A DNA stretch of 49,476 nt from Rhodopila globiformis (GTDB taxonomy: Bacteria; Pseudomonadota; Alphaproteobacteria; Acetobacterales; Acetobacteraceae): NCBI RefSeq assembly GCF_002937115.1, contig NZ_NHRY01000156.1, positions 1-49,476 of the forward strand, given 5' to 3'. This document shows, one piece after another, positions 10,155-19,100 of this stretch (positions within the stretch are counted from its first letter, which is position 1; each line of letters begins with the position of its first letter). A program made the translations under genes and the position numbers. The notes under the pieces are model-generated. The model was not told the DNA's origin. It ran no database searches and saw only the letters and a list, made by a program, of their open reading frames with translations.

Positions 10155-10793
10155 TCACAATCCGTTCTCGACCATCGCCAGCAGCCGCGGGATCAGCGCC
10201 TCGACCTGCTCCGGTGGCATGGCCTGCAACGGGCCGTCCAGCACCAGCATGGCCAGGCCGTGCACCGCCGACCACGCCAGGTATTCGGCGGCGGGGCGGC
10301 GTTGCGCCGGCAGGATGCCGGCCTCGACCATCCGGTTCAGCGCGACACCCAGCAACTGAAACGGATTGACGCCACTGTCGCCGGCCTCCTCGGCCGGATC
10401 GCCCCCTGCCTTGTCCACCGCCCCGGCGAAGGCGGTGCGGAACAGCCCCGGTTCGTTGCGGGCGAAACGCAGATAGGCCGCGCCGATGGCACGCAGGCTG
10501 GCCTTGGCATAGGCCGCCGGTGACTGCTCCGGCGACAGCGCGGCCAGGTCGGCTTCCATCGAAACCGCCAGAGCCGACAGCGCGGCTGCGCGCACCGCCG
10601 CCAGCAGGTCCTGGCGGTTGGCGAAGTGGCGATAGGCGGCGTTGGGCACCACGCCGGCCTGGCGCGTCGCCTCACGCAACGTGACCGCGTCCGGGCCGCC
10701 GCCACGCGCAAGCTGCAGGCCGGCGTCCAGCAGGGCATGCTTGAGATCGCCGTGGCGATAGGTCGAGCGGGGCAGGCGCACGGCGGCGGGCAT
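10155..10793 (-). CDS. TetR-family transcriptional repressor
   Basis: 212 residues. The N-terminal helix-turn-helix is clear: YRHGDLKHALLDAGLQLA, then VTLREATRQAGVVPNAAYRHF (about 38-58), the TetR recognition region. The C-terminal ligand domain carries a region resembling the WHG/TetR_C-type domain (YLAWSAVHGLAMLVL). It is divergent from the VOC-family gene at 10888, and two palindromes in between are the likely operators, so it probably represses both genes. The inducer is unknown. Confidence 0.92.
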   Translation of the reverse strand: MPAAVRLPRSTYRHGDLKHALLDAGLQLARGGGPDAVTLREATRQAGVVPNAAYRHFANRQDLLAAVRAAALSALAVSMEADLAALSPEQSPAAYAKASLRAIGAAYLRFARNEPGLFRTAFAGAVDKAGGDPAEEAGDSGVNPFQLLGVALNRMVEAGILPAQRRPAAEYLAWSAVHGLAMLVLDGPLQAMPPEQVEALIPRLLAMVENGL

Positions 10794-10821
10794 GATCTCT
10801 CGAATGGTTTACCGGCATTTA

Positions 10822-10870
10822 TGTGGACAGTGTCCACAAACAATACTAGCTTATGTGGACGGTGTTCACA
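10822..10870. promoter_or_regulatory. Two palindromic operators between tetR and VOC gene
   Basis: Site 1, TGTGGACAGTGTCCACA (10822-10838), is a perfect 8-1-8 palindrome. Site 2, TGTGGACGGTGTTCACA (10854-10870), is the same sequence with two changes. They begin 32 bp apart, about three helical turns, so two repressor dimers could bind the same DNA face. They cover the whole 10794-10887 divergent promoter region and are the natural targets of the adjacent TetR protein. Confidence 0.85.
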
Positions 10871-10887
10871 AGCAGGAGCCGGCCGCC

Positions 10888-11292
10888 ATGTCCATCCAGC
10901 CATACCTGTTCTTCGAGGGGCGTTGCGACGAGGCGATTGCCTTCTACCAGAAAGCGGCCAACGCCGAGGTGCAGATGCTGATGCGCTTCAGGGACGCGCC
11001 GGCCGAGGCGCAGCGGAACAGCCGCAGTGCCGACAAGGTTATGCACGCCTCGCTGCGTGTCGGCCAGTCCGTGGTGATGATGTCCGACGGGCGGTGCGGG
11101 GGCAGTCCTGCGTTCGGTGGCTTCGCGTTGTCGCTGACGGTGACGGACGTGGCCGAGGCGCAGCGTGTGTTCGCGGCTCTCGCGGACGGCGGACAGGTCG
11201 GCATGGCATTGGCGAAGACGTTCTTCTCGCCGCAGTTCGGGATGCTGACGGATCGGTTCGGCGTGATGTGGATGGTCATGGTGGATGCCTGA
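10888..11292 (+). CDS. VOC-superfamily (PhnB/glyoxalase-like) protein
   Basis: 134 residues from an ATG with AGGAG 8-9 nt upstream. The start SIQPYLFFEGRCDEAIAFYQ and the end FFSPQFGMLTDRFGVMWMV are characteristic of the PhnB-like subgroup of the vicinal-oxygen-chelate fold, the 3-demethylubiquinone methyltransferase-like 'glyoxalase' proteins. Members are small enzymes or binding proteins, often for drugs or metabolites. Control by the divergent TetR suggests a stress or xenobiotic role (inference). Exact activity unknown. Confidence 0.88.
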   Translation: MSIQPYLFFEGRCDEAIAFYQKAANAEVQMLMRFRDAPAEAQRNSRSADKVMHASLRVGQSVVMMSDGRCGGSPAFGGFALSLTVTDVAEAQRVFAALADGGQVGMALAKTFFSPQFGMLTDRFGVMWMVMVDA

Positions 11293-11591
11293 CGGGCCAT
11301 CGCGCCGCCATGTCCTTCCTGCCAAGAAACGTATGACGCGGGACAGTGACTTCCGCGGCATTCCGGTTGTTGCGCGCGGCAGCCTGGCCGGGCTTGTGTC
11401 GTCGCCGGGCGCATGACGGCACGGCGTGCTACGGATAGCATGGACGGTCCGGAGCGCTGCGCCCGCAACGATCGATGGCCGTTGCCGCAGCCTGCCGCGC
11501 AACGGTCTTCGGGTAGGCTCGATTGGCAACATATAGAAATGATTTGAGATGTGATGAGCCGTATGGCGCCACTTGCCAGGAGGCAAATCCT
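11293..11591. other. Intergenic stretch without visible gene
   Basis: About 300 bp between the VOC gene and a possible 50-residue ORF. Frames in it are short, lack ribosome-binding sites and encode no recognisable domain. No hairpin-plus-T terminator was found by eye. Confidence 0.5.
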
Positions 11592-11744
11592 ATGGATCCG
11601 CTCGTATTCGCAAGTCTTCCCTTGTGGCTGCCATATTTCAGGACGGCACTGCGGCATGCCCTGTTCCAGGCCAGGGCGCAGTGGCTGCAATGGCGCCGGC
11701 CCGCTGCACGGCCACGATGCGCTGTCTGCTGGCGGCTATCATGA
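11592..11744 (+). CDS. Possible small protein, 50 residues
   Basis: An ATG at 11592 has a strong CAGGAGG ribosome-binding site at good spacing. The product starts MDPLVFASLPLWLPYFRTAL and continues as a hydrophobic then strongly basic helix with many Arg and Trp. I do not recognise a family. It sits alone in a low-coding region, so it could be a small membrane-associated peptide or chance. The good ribosome site is the main support. Confidence 0.3.
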   Translation: MDPLVFASLPLWLPYFRTALRHALFQARAQWLQWRRPAARPRCAVCWRLS

Positions 11745-11785
11745 GAAACATCGGCCGCCCGGGCTCTTTTTCCAGAACAGCGCAA

Positions 11786-11818
11786 GGCGTGGATGCCGGG
11801 CCTTCTCCCGGCATGACG
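11786..11818. repeat. REP-type palindrome
   Basis: The sequence is GGCGTGGATGCCGGG-loop-CCCGGCATGACG. The flanks GTGGAT and ATGACG match the elements at 2426-2456 and 13243-13275, while the stem differs but still pairs. Confidence 0.7.
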
Positions 11819-11933
11819 AAGCGGCAACGACCACGGCTATTCTGACGCCTGTGCCGCAGGCCGGCCATTCGGGCGCGCCCTCCAGGCCTGCGGCCGATCC
11901 GGCGGTAGCCTTCCCGGCCGCAGATGGTCTGTG

Positions 11934-12578
11934 TCATGTCGCTCTCGCGCGCCGATCGGCCTGGTTGGCATGGGCGGCGGGCCACAGCACGAACGCTTCC
12001 ACCGGCCGCTCGACATTCCAGAGCCACAGCGAGCCCAGTGCCTCCAGCATCAGGCCAAGCCGATCGGCGCCGCGATCGTGCACGGCGCGTGAGACGCAGA
12101 CGCCGCCCGGCGGGCATATCGCCTGAAGCCGGGCCGCCACGATCACGCCATCGCCATGGAAATCCGTTCCATCGGCGAAGACGTCACCCAGGTCGATGCC
12201 GATCCTCAGGTGTATCTGCAGGTCGGTTGGCCAGAACTGGTTTCTTGCGTGCAACCCGTCCTGGATGGCCACCGCGCACCGGACGGCCTGGGCGACGCTG
12301 TCGAAGGTGATCAGCATCGAGTCGCCCGCGGTCTGCACTAACTGCCCGCGATGCCGGCGGATGGTTGGGGCGAACAGCGTGCGCCGCAGGTCGCGCAGGC
12401 GCGCCACCGTTCCGGTATCGTCCAGCGCGAACAGCCGGCTGTATCCGACGATATCGGTATGAACGGCCGCCAGCAGGCGACTGCCGCCGCCCTGCTGCGT
12501 CCGCAGCCGATCGGCCAGGGCCAGGGGCCAGCGCCTGGCGGCCGCCCACAGCCGGTGATCCCGGAGGCGCGATGCCAT
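11934..12578 (-). CDS. Stand-alone class III nucleotidyl cyclase-like domain
   Basis: 214 residues from the Met at 12578; 20 extra in-frame codons lie upstream. The domain matches the alphaproteobacterial adenylate cyclase type: AAVHTDIVGYSRLFALDDTG with the first metal Asp, LVQTAGDSMLITFDS with the second, then LRIGIDLGDVFADG and GVCVSRAVHD. In active relatives the transition-state motif reads V-N-x-A-A-R; here it is GDGVIVAARLQ, so the Asn is replaced by Ile while the Arg is kept. The usual C-terminal TPR or TolB-like part is absent. It may be a weak, inactive or regulatory cyclase. Confidence 0.8.
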   Translation of the reverse strand: MASRLRDHRLWAAARRWPLALADRLRTQQGGGSRLLAAVHTDIVGYSRLFALDDTGTVARLRDLRRTLFAPTIRRHRGQLVQTAGDSMLITFDSVAQAVRCAVAIQDGLHARNQFWPTDLQIHLRIGIDLGDVFADGTDFHGDGVIVAARLQAICPPGGVCVSRAVHDRGADRLGLMLEALGSLWLWNVERPVEAFVLWPAAHANQADRRARAT

Positions 12579-12685
12579 TCCGGAATCCGATCGGCCTGGC
12601 GGACTTGAATGATAGGGTAGTAAGGACTGCCCCGGCATGGTCGCCTCGTTCCGACGAGGTGAAGAGGGACGGGATCAGTTGAAAT

Positions 12686-12715
12686 GAAAAAGCCCCGTCC
12701 AGGACTGGCGGGGCT
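12686..12715 (-). terminator. Intrinsic terminator (minus strand)
   Basis: Stem AGCCCCG / CGGGGCT (12715-12709 and 12697-12691) with an 11-nt loop, followed on the minus strand by TTTTT. It does not follow any protein gene on that strand, which is what points to the small RNA above. Confidence 0.8.
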
Positions 12716-12817
12716 ATGGGTCGTCGCTGCAACCGGCAGCGAAAAGACACACTACCCCTGTGGCCTCCTCATGAAGGGGCCGCAATGCGCCTTTGCGGTG
12801 TATCGAATTCGGGACAT
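12686..12817 (-). ncRNA. Candidate structured small RNA
   Basis: On the minus strand four hairpins follow one another: CCGCAA-N7-TTGCGG (12798-12780), CCCCT-N15-AGGGG (12779-12755), TCGCTGC-N5-GCAGCGA (12742-12724), and a terminator (12715-12691) with a T run. A plausible promoter precedes it: -35 TTTACT (12853-12848), 18-bp spacer, -10 TAGCGT (12829-12824), giving a start near 12817 and an RNA of about 130 nt. A 21-codon ORF starts right at the predicted 5' end (12817-12752), so a leaderless peptide is an alternative or additional product. I do not recognise an Rfam family. Confidence 0.5.
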
Positions 12818-12853
12818 GATTCCACGCTAGCAGGGATCGAACGGAGAAGTAAA

Positions 12854-13161
12854 GCCGATTTAAGGGAATTTTGCCGATCGGAGCGAAGACGAACGGGCAA
12901 GGCTACAGAGCTGGACTTGTGTTTTTGGAATGCTGCGCATCATTGCCGGCTGGCGTACGAAAAGGACATTCCGGAACGGATGCCGGAAACATGCTGAGGG
13001 AAGTCGGATCAATTCTAACGAAACTGTGTACGCCGCCGTGACGTGGCGGGTGTTGCGGGAGCCCAATCGGCCGGCCGCTGCAAATTGCAGTCGTTCCCGT
13101 TGGCTGGAAGGGGCCTGAGCCGAAATAACCCATCCACCGGAGCGGGCGCACCGGCCCTTCC
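12854..13161. other. Intergenic stretch without visible gene
   Basis: No frame here has both a ribosome-binding site and recognisable protein features. Base composition is less GC-rich near 12850-13030 than in the surrounding genes. Confidence 0.5.
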
Positions 13162-13275
13162 GCGTCATAGCGGCCGCCCGGGACAAGCCCGGGCACAGGC
13201 TCCGGGCCGGCATCCACGCCTTTGCCGCGATCAGCACCGCATGGCGTGGATGGTCCGCCTTCGCGGACCATGACG
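13162..13275. repeat. REP-type palindrome pair
   Basis: Two related palindromes face each other. The first holds CCCGGGACAAGCCCGGG (13187-13203 region) and ends GGCATCCACGCC. The second is GGCGTGGATGGTCCGC-CTT-CGCGGACCATGACG (13243-13275). The outer flanks match other copies in the window; the stem base pairs differ but remain paired. Confidence 0.7.
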
Positions 13276-13526
13276 CTGAGGGGTCGGTGCCCTGCACCGA
13301 ATGACGCGGTTATTCCCTGACACTCCTTAAGTCAGCGCCTGTGCGGACAAGCCAGGCCATGACGTCATACGGCACTGGACGCCACCGGCCGTCACCCCGG
13401 CAACGCCGATGCGCCACCAGTCCGCGCTGGCGTCCGCCAACGATCCCGCATCCAAACGGTCCGCTCCGCACACCCTGGCAACCACTGTGCCCCCGCAGCG
13501 TTTACGCCGCCCGAATGGAGATGCCC

Positions 13527-14396
13527 ATGTTGAAGATGCTGTGGACCGCCACCCGGCGCAGTGCCGAGGCGTTCATCGACAACGGCGACCTCAGCCGCGG
13601 CGCGGCGATCGCCTTCTATGCCGTCACCTCCATCGGTCCGGTGCTGCTGATCATCGTCGCCGTCGCCGGCCTCGTGCTGGGCGAGGACGCGGCGCAAGGC
13701 GCGCTGATGGGCAAGCTGCACCACTGGATGGGCGACCAGGCCGCCAGCTTCCTGCAGACCGCCATTGGCAGCGCCTCGAACACCCACGCCGGCATCCTGG
13801 CTTCCATCATCGGCGTCGTCTCGCTCATCATCACCGCCAGCGGCGTGTTCGGCGAAATGCAGACCGCGCTGAACGCGATCTGGCGCGCCCAGCCCGAGGG
13901 CGACTCGGTCACCCGCCTGATCAAGGTGCGGCTGACCAGCCTGGGCCTGGTGGTGGCGCTGGGCTTTCTGCTGCTGGTTTCGCTGGTCATCGGCGCCGCC
14001 ATCGCCGCCGTCGGCCAGGCGCTGCACGCCATCCTGCCGTTCACCGAGGGGCTGCTGCACTTCCTGAACTTCATCGTCTCGCTGGCGCTGCTCGCCGCCA
14101 TCTTCGCGGCGATCTACAAGGTGCTGCCGGATACCCCGCTGACCTGGAGCGATGTCATCATCGGCGCCATGGTGACCGCGCTGCTGATCACCATCGGCAA
14201 GCTGGCCATCGGCATCTACCTCGGCACCAGCGCAGTCATGTCCAGCTTCGGCGCCGCCGGGTCGGTGCTGGCGTCGCTGCTGTGGGTGTACTATTCGGCG
14301 CAGATATTCCTGTACGGCGCCGAGTTCACCCGCGCCTTCTCCGACCTGCGGCACGCACGGAAGCCGGCGTCAGTTGAGCGGGCGCAGGCGGGATAG
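13527..14396 (+). CDS. YihY/BrkB-family inner-membrane protein
   Basis: 289 residues from the ATG at 13527 (GGAG 6 nt upstream); earlier in-frame starts add low-complexity sequence. About six membrane helices: ~33-55, ~92-112, ~134-160, ~172-200, ~210-232, ~240-265. Motifs DLSRGAAIAFYAVTSIGPVLL at the N-terminus and SVLASLLWVYYSAQIFLYGAEFTRAF at the C-terminus are typical of the YihY/BrkB (formerly RNase BN) family. The function is unsettled; it is not an RNase. The gene converges with and overlaps the YceD gene by 27 bp. Confidence 0.9.
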   Translation: MLKMLWTATRRSAEAFIDNGDLSRGAAIAFYAVTSIGPVLLIIVAVAGLVLGEDAAQGALMGKLHHWMGDQAASFLQTAIGSASNTHAGILASIIGVVSLIITASGVFGEMQTALNAIWRAQPEGDSVTRLIKVRLTSLGLVVALGFLLLVSLVIGAAIAAVGQALHAILPFTEGLLHFLNFIVSLALLAAIFAAIYKVLPDTPLTWSDVIIGAMVTALLITIGKLAIGIYLGTSAVMSSFGAAGSVLASLLWVYYSAQIFLYGAEFTRAFSDLRHARKPASVERAQAG

Positions 14397-14864
14397 CCCG
14401 GCGAAGGGGTGCTCGGGTTGTTTCGGCTCCGCCTCCTCCAGCGTCGCGCCCGGCTTGCGCGGATACGGGTCCAGCGCCAGGGCAAGCTGTTCGGCGGTGG
14501 CCTCGCCCAGGTCGATGACGTTGCCCTCATAGGGGATCTCGTCGTCCGACTCGGGATCGACGTCGTCGGTCTCGGTGCCCAGGGGGACAAAGCAGACCTG
14601 GAACACTTCCTCCACCGGCGCTTCGAAGTCCTCCAGGCTGACCACGCAGGTCTGGGTGACGCGGCCCTTCAGGTGACCGCGCGCCAGGATCGTGTCGCGG
14701 TCCTCACGCACCAGGTGGAAGGAGCACGACACCGCGTGCACCGCCGGAAGCTGCATGCGCGCGGTCAGCGCGGCGCATTCCGCCGGGGTGGCCTCCACCA
14801 TGAAGTCGAGCCCGTTCGGGCCGATGCGGTCCAGCAGGATGGGGCGGTGCAGTTCCGGCGTCAT
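14370..14864 (-). CDS. YceD/DUF177 family protein
   Basis: 164 residues. The conserved YceD signature is visible: GHLKGRVTQTCVVSLEDFEAPVEEVF, followed by acidic DDVDPESDDEIPYEG and NVIDLGEATAEQLALALDPYPRKPG. YceD proteins usually precede rpmF-plsX and affect 23S rRNA processing; here neither gene follows. It instead forms an operon with the ubiquinol-cytochrome c chaperone gene (start overlaps that stop by 4 nt), an arrangement common in alphaproteobacteria. Confidence 0.9.
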   Translation of the reverse strand: MTPELHRPILLDRIGPNGLDFMVEATPAECAALTARMQLPAVHAVSCSFHLVREDRDTILARGHLKGRVTQTCVVSLEDFEAPVEEVFQVCFVPLGTETDDVDPESDDEIPYEGNVIDLGEATAEQLALALDPYPRKPGATLEEAEPKQPEHPFAGLSRLRPLN

Positions 14865-15433
14865 CGGGCAGCCTCCTCGGCTGGAATGAAGGTGATCTCG
14901 CCGCGCAGCAGCGCCTCCAGCGGCTGCTCCGCCAGGCATTCCGCCTGCGCGCGCACCAGCCGCACCAGCGCGTCGGGCGAGCCGGCCGGCGCCTCCTGCC
15001 CGCGCCAGACGTTGCGGGCGATGGCTTCCGCCAGTTGCTCGCCATCCGCCCAGGCCGCGGCATAGGCGACCGAGCGGCCGTGGAACGCTTCCCACATCGC
15101 GCGGTTGCGCTTGCCGACGGACATGTCGCTGACGCCCATCTCCCGCAGGTTGACGTCCATGTCGGAGAACATCGCGTCGAACACCGCCTGCGCCAGTTCC
15201 GCGCCGGGCGGCGGCGCCATGTTCAGCCGGCGGATCACCAGGTAGGCGTGAAGCGCGACGGAGTCGAATCGGCCGTCCAGCGTGTCGGGCACGCCGAGAG
15301 TGACGTACAAGTACGGGTCACGGGCAGCGGTCACCGCCGCCGTGTAAAGCTGGAACCCGGCGCGCTCATGCCTGGCGCGTCTGCGAAAAAAACCGGCCAA
15401 ACCTGCCTCTGACGAAAAAACCCGAGCGCTCAT
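14861..15433 (-). CDS. Ubiquinol-cytochrome c chaperone (CBP3/UQCC1-type)
   Basis: 190 residues from the Met at 15433; a longer start at 15463 is possible. The core contains DSVALHAYLVIRRL, DAMFSDMDVNLREMGVSDMSVGKRNRAM and HGRSVAYAAAWADGEQLAEAIARNVW, all typical of the family that helps assemble the cytochrome bc1 complex. In a phototroph bc1 closes cyclic electron flow, so the gene supports both respiration and photosynthesis (inference). It diverges from bamE. Confidence 0.9.
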   Translation of the reverse strand: MSARVFSSEAGLAGFFRRRARHERAGFQLYTAAVTAARDPYLYVTLGVPDTLDGRFDSVALHAYLVIRRLNMAPPPGAELAQAVFDAMFSDMDVNLREMGVSDMSVGKRNRAMWEAFHGRSVAYAAAWADGEQLAEAIARNVWRGQEAPAGSPDALVRLVRAQAECLAEQPLEALLRGEITFIPAEEAAR

Positions 15434-15531
15434 TGACACGGCCGGGGCGACCGTGACACGCACCGTGCTTAAATAGCACCGGCGGCGCCTTTCACCAGCC
15501 GGTAACCTGATGTCCCGGGGTACGCACCTTC

Positions 15532-16035
15532 ATGCCACCGACCGTTCGCCGCCTGACGCTCATGACCTGCCTGCTGCTCGCCTCGTGCGGCTGGCTGGAG
15601 CCGCCGCCGCAGGTGCGCGGCAACAAGGTGGACCCGGACCTGCTGAAGGAGCTGACGCCCGGCGTGTCGTCCAAGGCGGACGTCACGGCCGTGATCGGCT
15701 CGCCCACCGCGCACGCCACGTTCGACGACAACACCTGGTTGTACATCAGCGAGGTGACGCAGCCGCGCGTCGGCCGCACCCTGGCCGAGCTGGACCAGAA
15801 CGTCGTCGTGATGACCTTCGACGACAAGGGCGTGTTGCAGAAGATCGGCAAACTCGACAAGGAGGCTTCCCTGCCGGTGAGCGTGATGGCGCAGACCACG
15901 CCCTCGCCTGGCACCGAGGCGTCGTTCCTGCAGCAGCTGCTGGGCAATATCGGCCGCTACAATCCGATGGGCGGCATGATGGGCGCGATGGGCGGCGGGC
16001 AGGCGCCGAGCGGTGGCGCGCCGACTGCGCCCTGA
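15532..16035 (+). CDS. bamE: BamE (SmpA/OmlA) outer-membrane assembly lipoprotein
   Basis: 167 residues. A signal peptide with lipobox L-A-S-C gives lipidated Cys19. The SmpA/OmlA fold follows: LLKELTPGVSSKADVTAVIGSPTAHATFDDNTWLYISE reads like the conserved BamE core. The last ~30 residues (NPMGGMMGAMGGG...) are a Gly/Met-rich tail that is unusual compared with short BamE proteins. BamE supports BamA-dependent insertion of beta-barrels. It is divergent from the bc1 chaperone gene. Confidence 0.9.
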   Translation: MPPTVRRLTLMTCLLLASCGWLEPPPQVRGNKVDPDLLKELTPGVSSKADVTAVIGSPTAHATFDDNTWLYISEVTQPRVGRTLAELDQNVVVMTFDDKGVLQKIGKLDKEASLPVSVMAQTTPSPGTEASFLQQLLGNIGRYNPMGGMMGAMGGGQAPSGGAPTAP

Positions 16036-16182
16036 CGGTCCGGCCGGGCTGGACCGCATGGGCGCTGACACAGCGGAGCACGTTGCCTCCTCGTCATAGG
16101 CCACGGCGGATAGAACACGGCCTGTCGATGCGATCCGGCCTTGCGCCAGGCAGTGGCCCCCCTGCGCTGTCAGACCATGCGA

Positions 16183-19100
16183 TCACGGCACCTCAGCCGC
16201 CCGCGCCACCTTCGGCTTCCGCATCCGCTCCTCCACCCCCTGCAGCAGCACGAAGAACGAGGGCACGAACAGCACCGCCAGGCAGGTCGAGGCCAGCATG
16301 CCACTGAACACGCTCAGGCCCAGCGACACCCGCGCCGCCGCCCCCGCGCCGGTGGCGGTCACCAGCGGCACCACCCCCAGGATGAACGCGAACGACGTCA
16401 TCAGGATCGGCCGGAACCGCGTCTGCGCCGCCGTCACCGCCGCCTTCACGATGGTCTCGCCAGCCTGCCGCTGCTCCCGCGCCACCTCGACGATCAGGAT
16501 CGCGTTCTTCGCCGACAGCGCGATCAGCAGCACAAGGCCGATCTGGGTGTAAAGGTTGTTGGCCATGCCGAGGCCGCTGAGCGCCAGCGCCGGGCCGATC
16601 AGCGACAGCGGCACCGCCAGGATCACCGACAGCGGCGCGATCCAGCTTTCGTACTGCCCCGCCAAGCACAGGTACACCAGCAGCAGGCCGAGCCCGAACA
16701 CATAGACGATCTGGTTGCCGACGGCCTGCTCCTGGTACGACATCGCCGTCCACTCGAACCCCGTCCCGCGCGGCAGTTCCCGGTCGGCGATCTGCGCCAT
16801 CAGGTTCATCGCCTGCCCGGAACTGTACCCCGGCGCCGCGCTGCCAACGATGGTGGATGACGGATACAGGTTGTACAGCGTGACCAGCGCCGGCCCCACC
16901 ACCGGCTGGATCGTCACCAGAGAGCCCAGCGGCACCAGATTGCCGTCCTGGCTGCGCACCTCCAGCTTCTCGATATCCCGCGGCTGCAGGCGGAAGCGTG
17001 AGTCGGCCTGCACATACACCTGGAACGTGCGGCCGAAGTTGTTGAACTGGTTGACGTAGCTCGACCCGACATAGCTCGACAGCGCCGCGAACAGGTCGCC
17101 GACGGATACCTTCAGCGTCTCCGCCTTGGAGCGGTCGACCAGCACCTCGAGTTGCGGCACGTCGGCGCGGAACGAGGTGTTCAGCCGCCCGAGCGCGCTC
17201 TGCCCCATCGCATCGTGGATCACCGCGCGGGTGCTGCGGCCGAGCTTGGTGAAGTCGAAGTTGCCGTCGCGCTGCTCGATCTGCATGGTGAAGCCAGAGG
17301 CATTGCCGATGCCCTGGATCGGCGGCGGCACCAGCACGAAGCCCAGCGCATCCGGCAGCGTGTCCAACTGGTGCTGGATCGACAGCACGATGCTCCGCAG
17401 GTCCTGCCCCTTGGCCTTGCCGCGCACGCTCCAGTCTTTCAGCACCACATAGGCCACGCCCGCGTTCGGCAGCGTGGCGTTGTTGTCCAGCACCGAAACG
17501 CCGGAAACGGTGATGACCTGGTCCACCCCCGGCGTCGCCGCCGCAATGCGGTTGACCTCCTGCAGGGATCGCTGCGTGCGCTCCAGCGACGCGCCGTCGG
17601 GAAGCTGCACGCCAACCAGCACGTAGCCCTGGTCCTCTGTCGGGATGAACGCCGTCGGCAGCCGCGCCACGCCAAGGATGCCGAGCAGACCCAGGACCAC
17701 GGCCAGCGCCACCGTCAGCGCGCCGTGCCGCGTCATCAGCCCGATCAGCCCGACATAGGCGCGTTCCAGCCGGTTATAGACGGCGTTGAAGCCGCGGTAG
17801 AGGACGTTGCGCTGCTCGGGCGGCGTCGCGGCGCGCAGCCACAGCGCGCATTGCGTCGGCTTCAGCGTCGCGGCGTTGATCGCGCTGATCAGCGCCGTCG
17901 CCGCGATCACCAGGGCGAACTGGGCGTAGATCCGGCCGGTCAGCCCGGGCAGGAACGCCGCCGGGATGAACACCGACATCAGCACCAGCGTGATGCCGAT
18001 GATCGGCCCGAACAGCTGGTCCATCGCCTTGATCGCGGCGTCGTGCGGCGTCAGCCCGCGCTCGATGTGGTGGGCCGCGCCCTCGACCACCACGATCGCG
18101 TCGTCAACGACAATGCCGATGGCGAGGATGATGGCGAACAGCGTGGAGAGATTCACGGTGAAGCCCAGCGCCGCCATCGCCGCGAAGGCGCCGATGATGG
18201 TCACCGGCACGGTCGTCGCCGGCACCAGCATGGCGCGCCAGTCCTGCAGGAACACCAGGATCACCACCAGCACCAGGATCGCCGCCTCGAACAGCGTGCG
18301 GTACACCTCGTTGATCGAGGTTTTCACAAACGTCGTGGTGTCGAACGGCACGCCATAGGTCAGGCCCTGGGGGAAAGCCTTGGACAGTTCGGCCATCTTG
18401 GCGCGCACCCGGGTCGCCACATCCAGCGCGTTGGCGTTGGGCAACTGGTAGATCGCCACGCCGGCGGCCGGCTTGCCGTCCAGGTCGAAGCTCTGCGAGT
18501 AGGTCTGCGCCCCCAGCTCGACATGGCCGATGTCCTTGATGCGGGTGATCTGGCCGCCGTTGGCCGGATCGACCTTGACGATGATATTGGCGAACTGCGC
18601 TGGGTCCGTCAGGCGGCCCTCGACATTGACGGTGTACTGGAACGCCTGGCCCGCCGGCGCGGGCGGCGCGCCGATCTGGCCGGCGGTGACCTGCTGGCTC
18701 TGCTGCTGGATCACCTGCACCACGTCCTGTGGCACCAGGCCGCGGGCGTAGAGCTTCTCGGGGTCCATCCAGATCCGCATGGCATACTGCCCGACGCCGA
18801 ATACGTTGACATTGCCGACGCCGGGCAGGCGCGACAGTTCGTTGACCAGGTTGATCGTCGCGTAATTGCTTAGATAAAGACTGTTGTAGCGCTCGTCCGG
18901 CGAGCTGAGCGTGACGATCTGCAGGATCGCCGTCGAGCGCTGCTGCACCACCACACCCTGCGCCTGCACCGCCGTCGGCAAGGAAGCCATCGCCGCCGAG
19001 ACGCGGTTCTGTACCAGCACCTGGGCGAAGTTCAGGTCGGTGCCGATGGCGAAGGTCACCGTCAGCGTATAGGTGCCGTCGTTGGCGCTGGTGGACTGCA

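Noticed and set aside
17152..18873. 573-codon plus-strand frame inside the RND pump gene
   Set aside because: Antisense shadow of a clearly real transporter gene; composition is low-complexity His/Arg/Gln.
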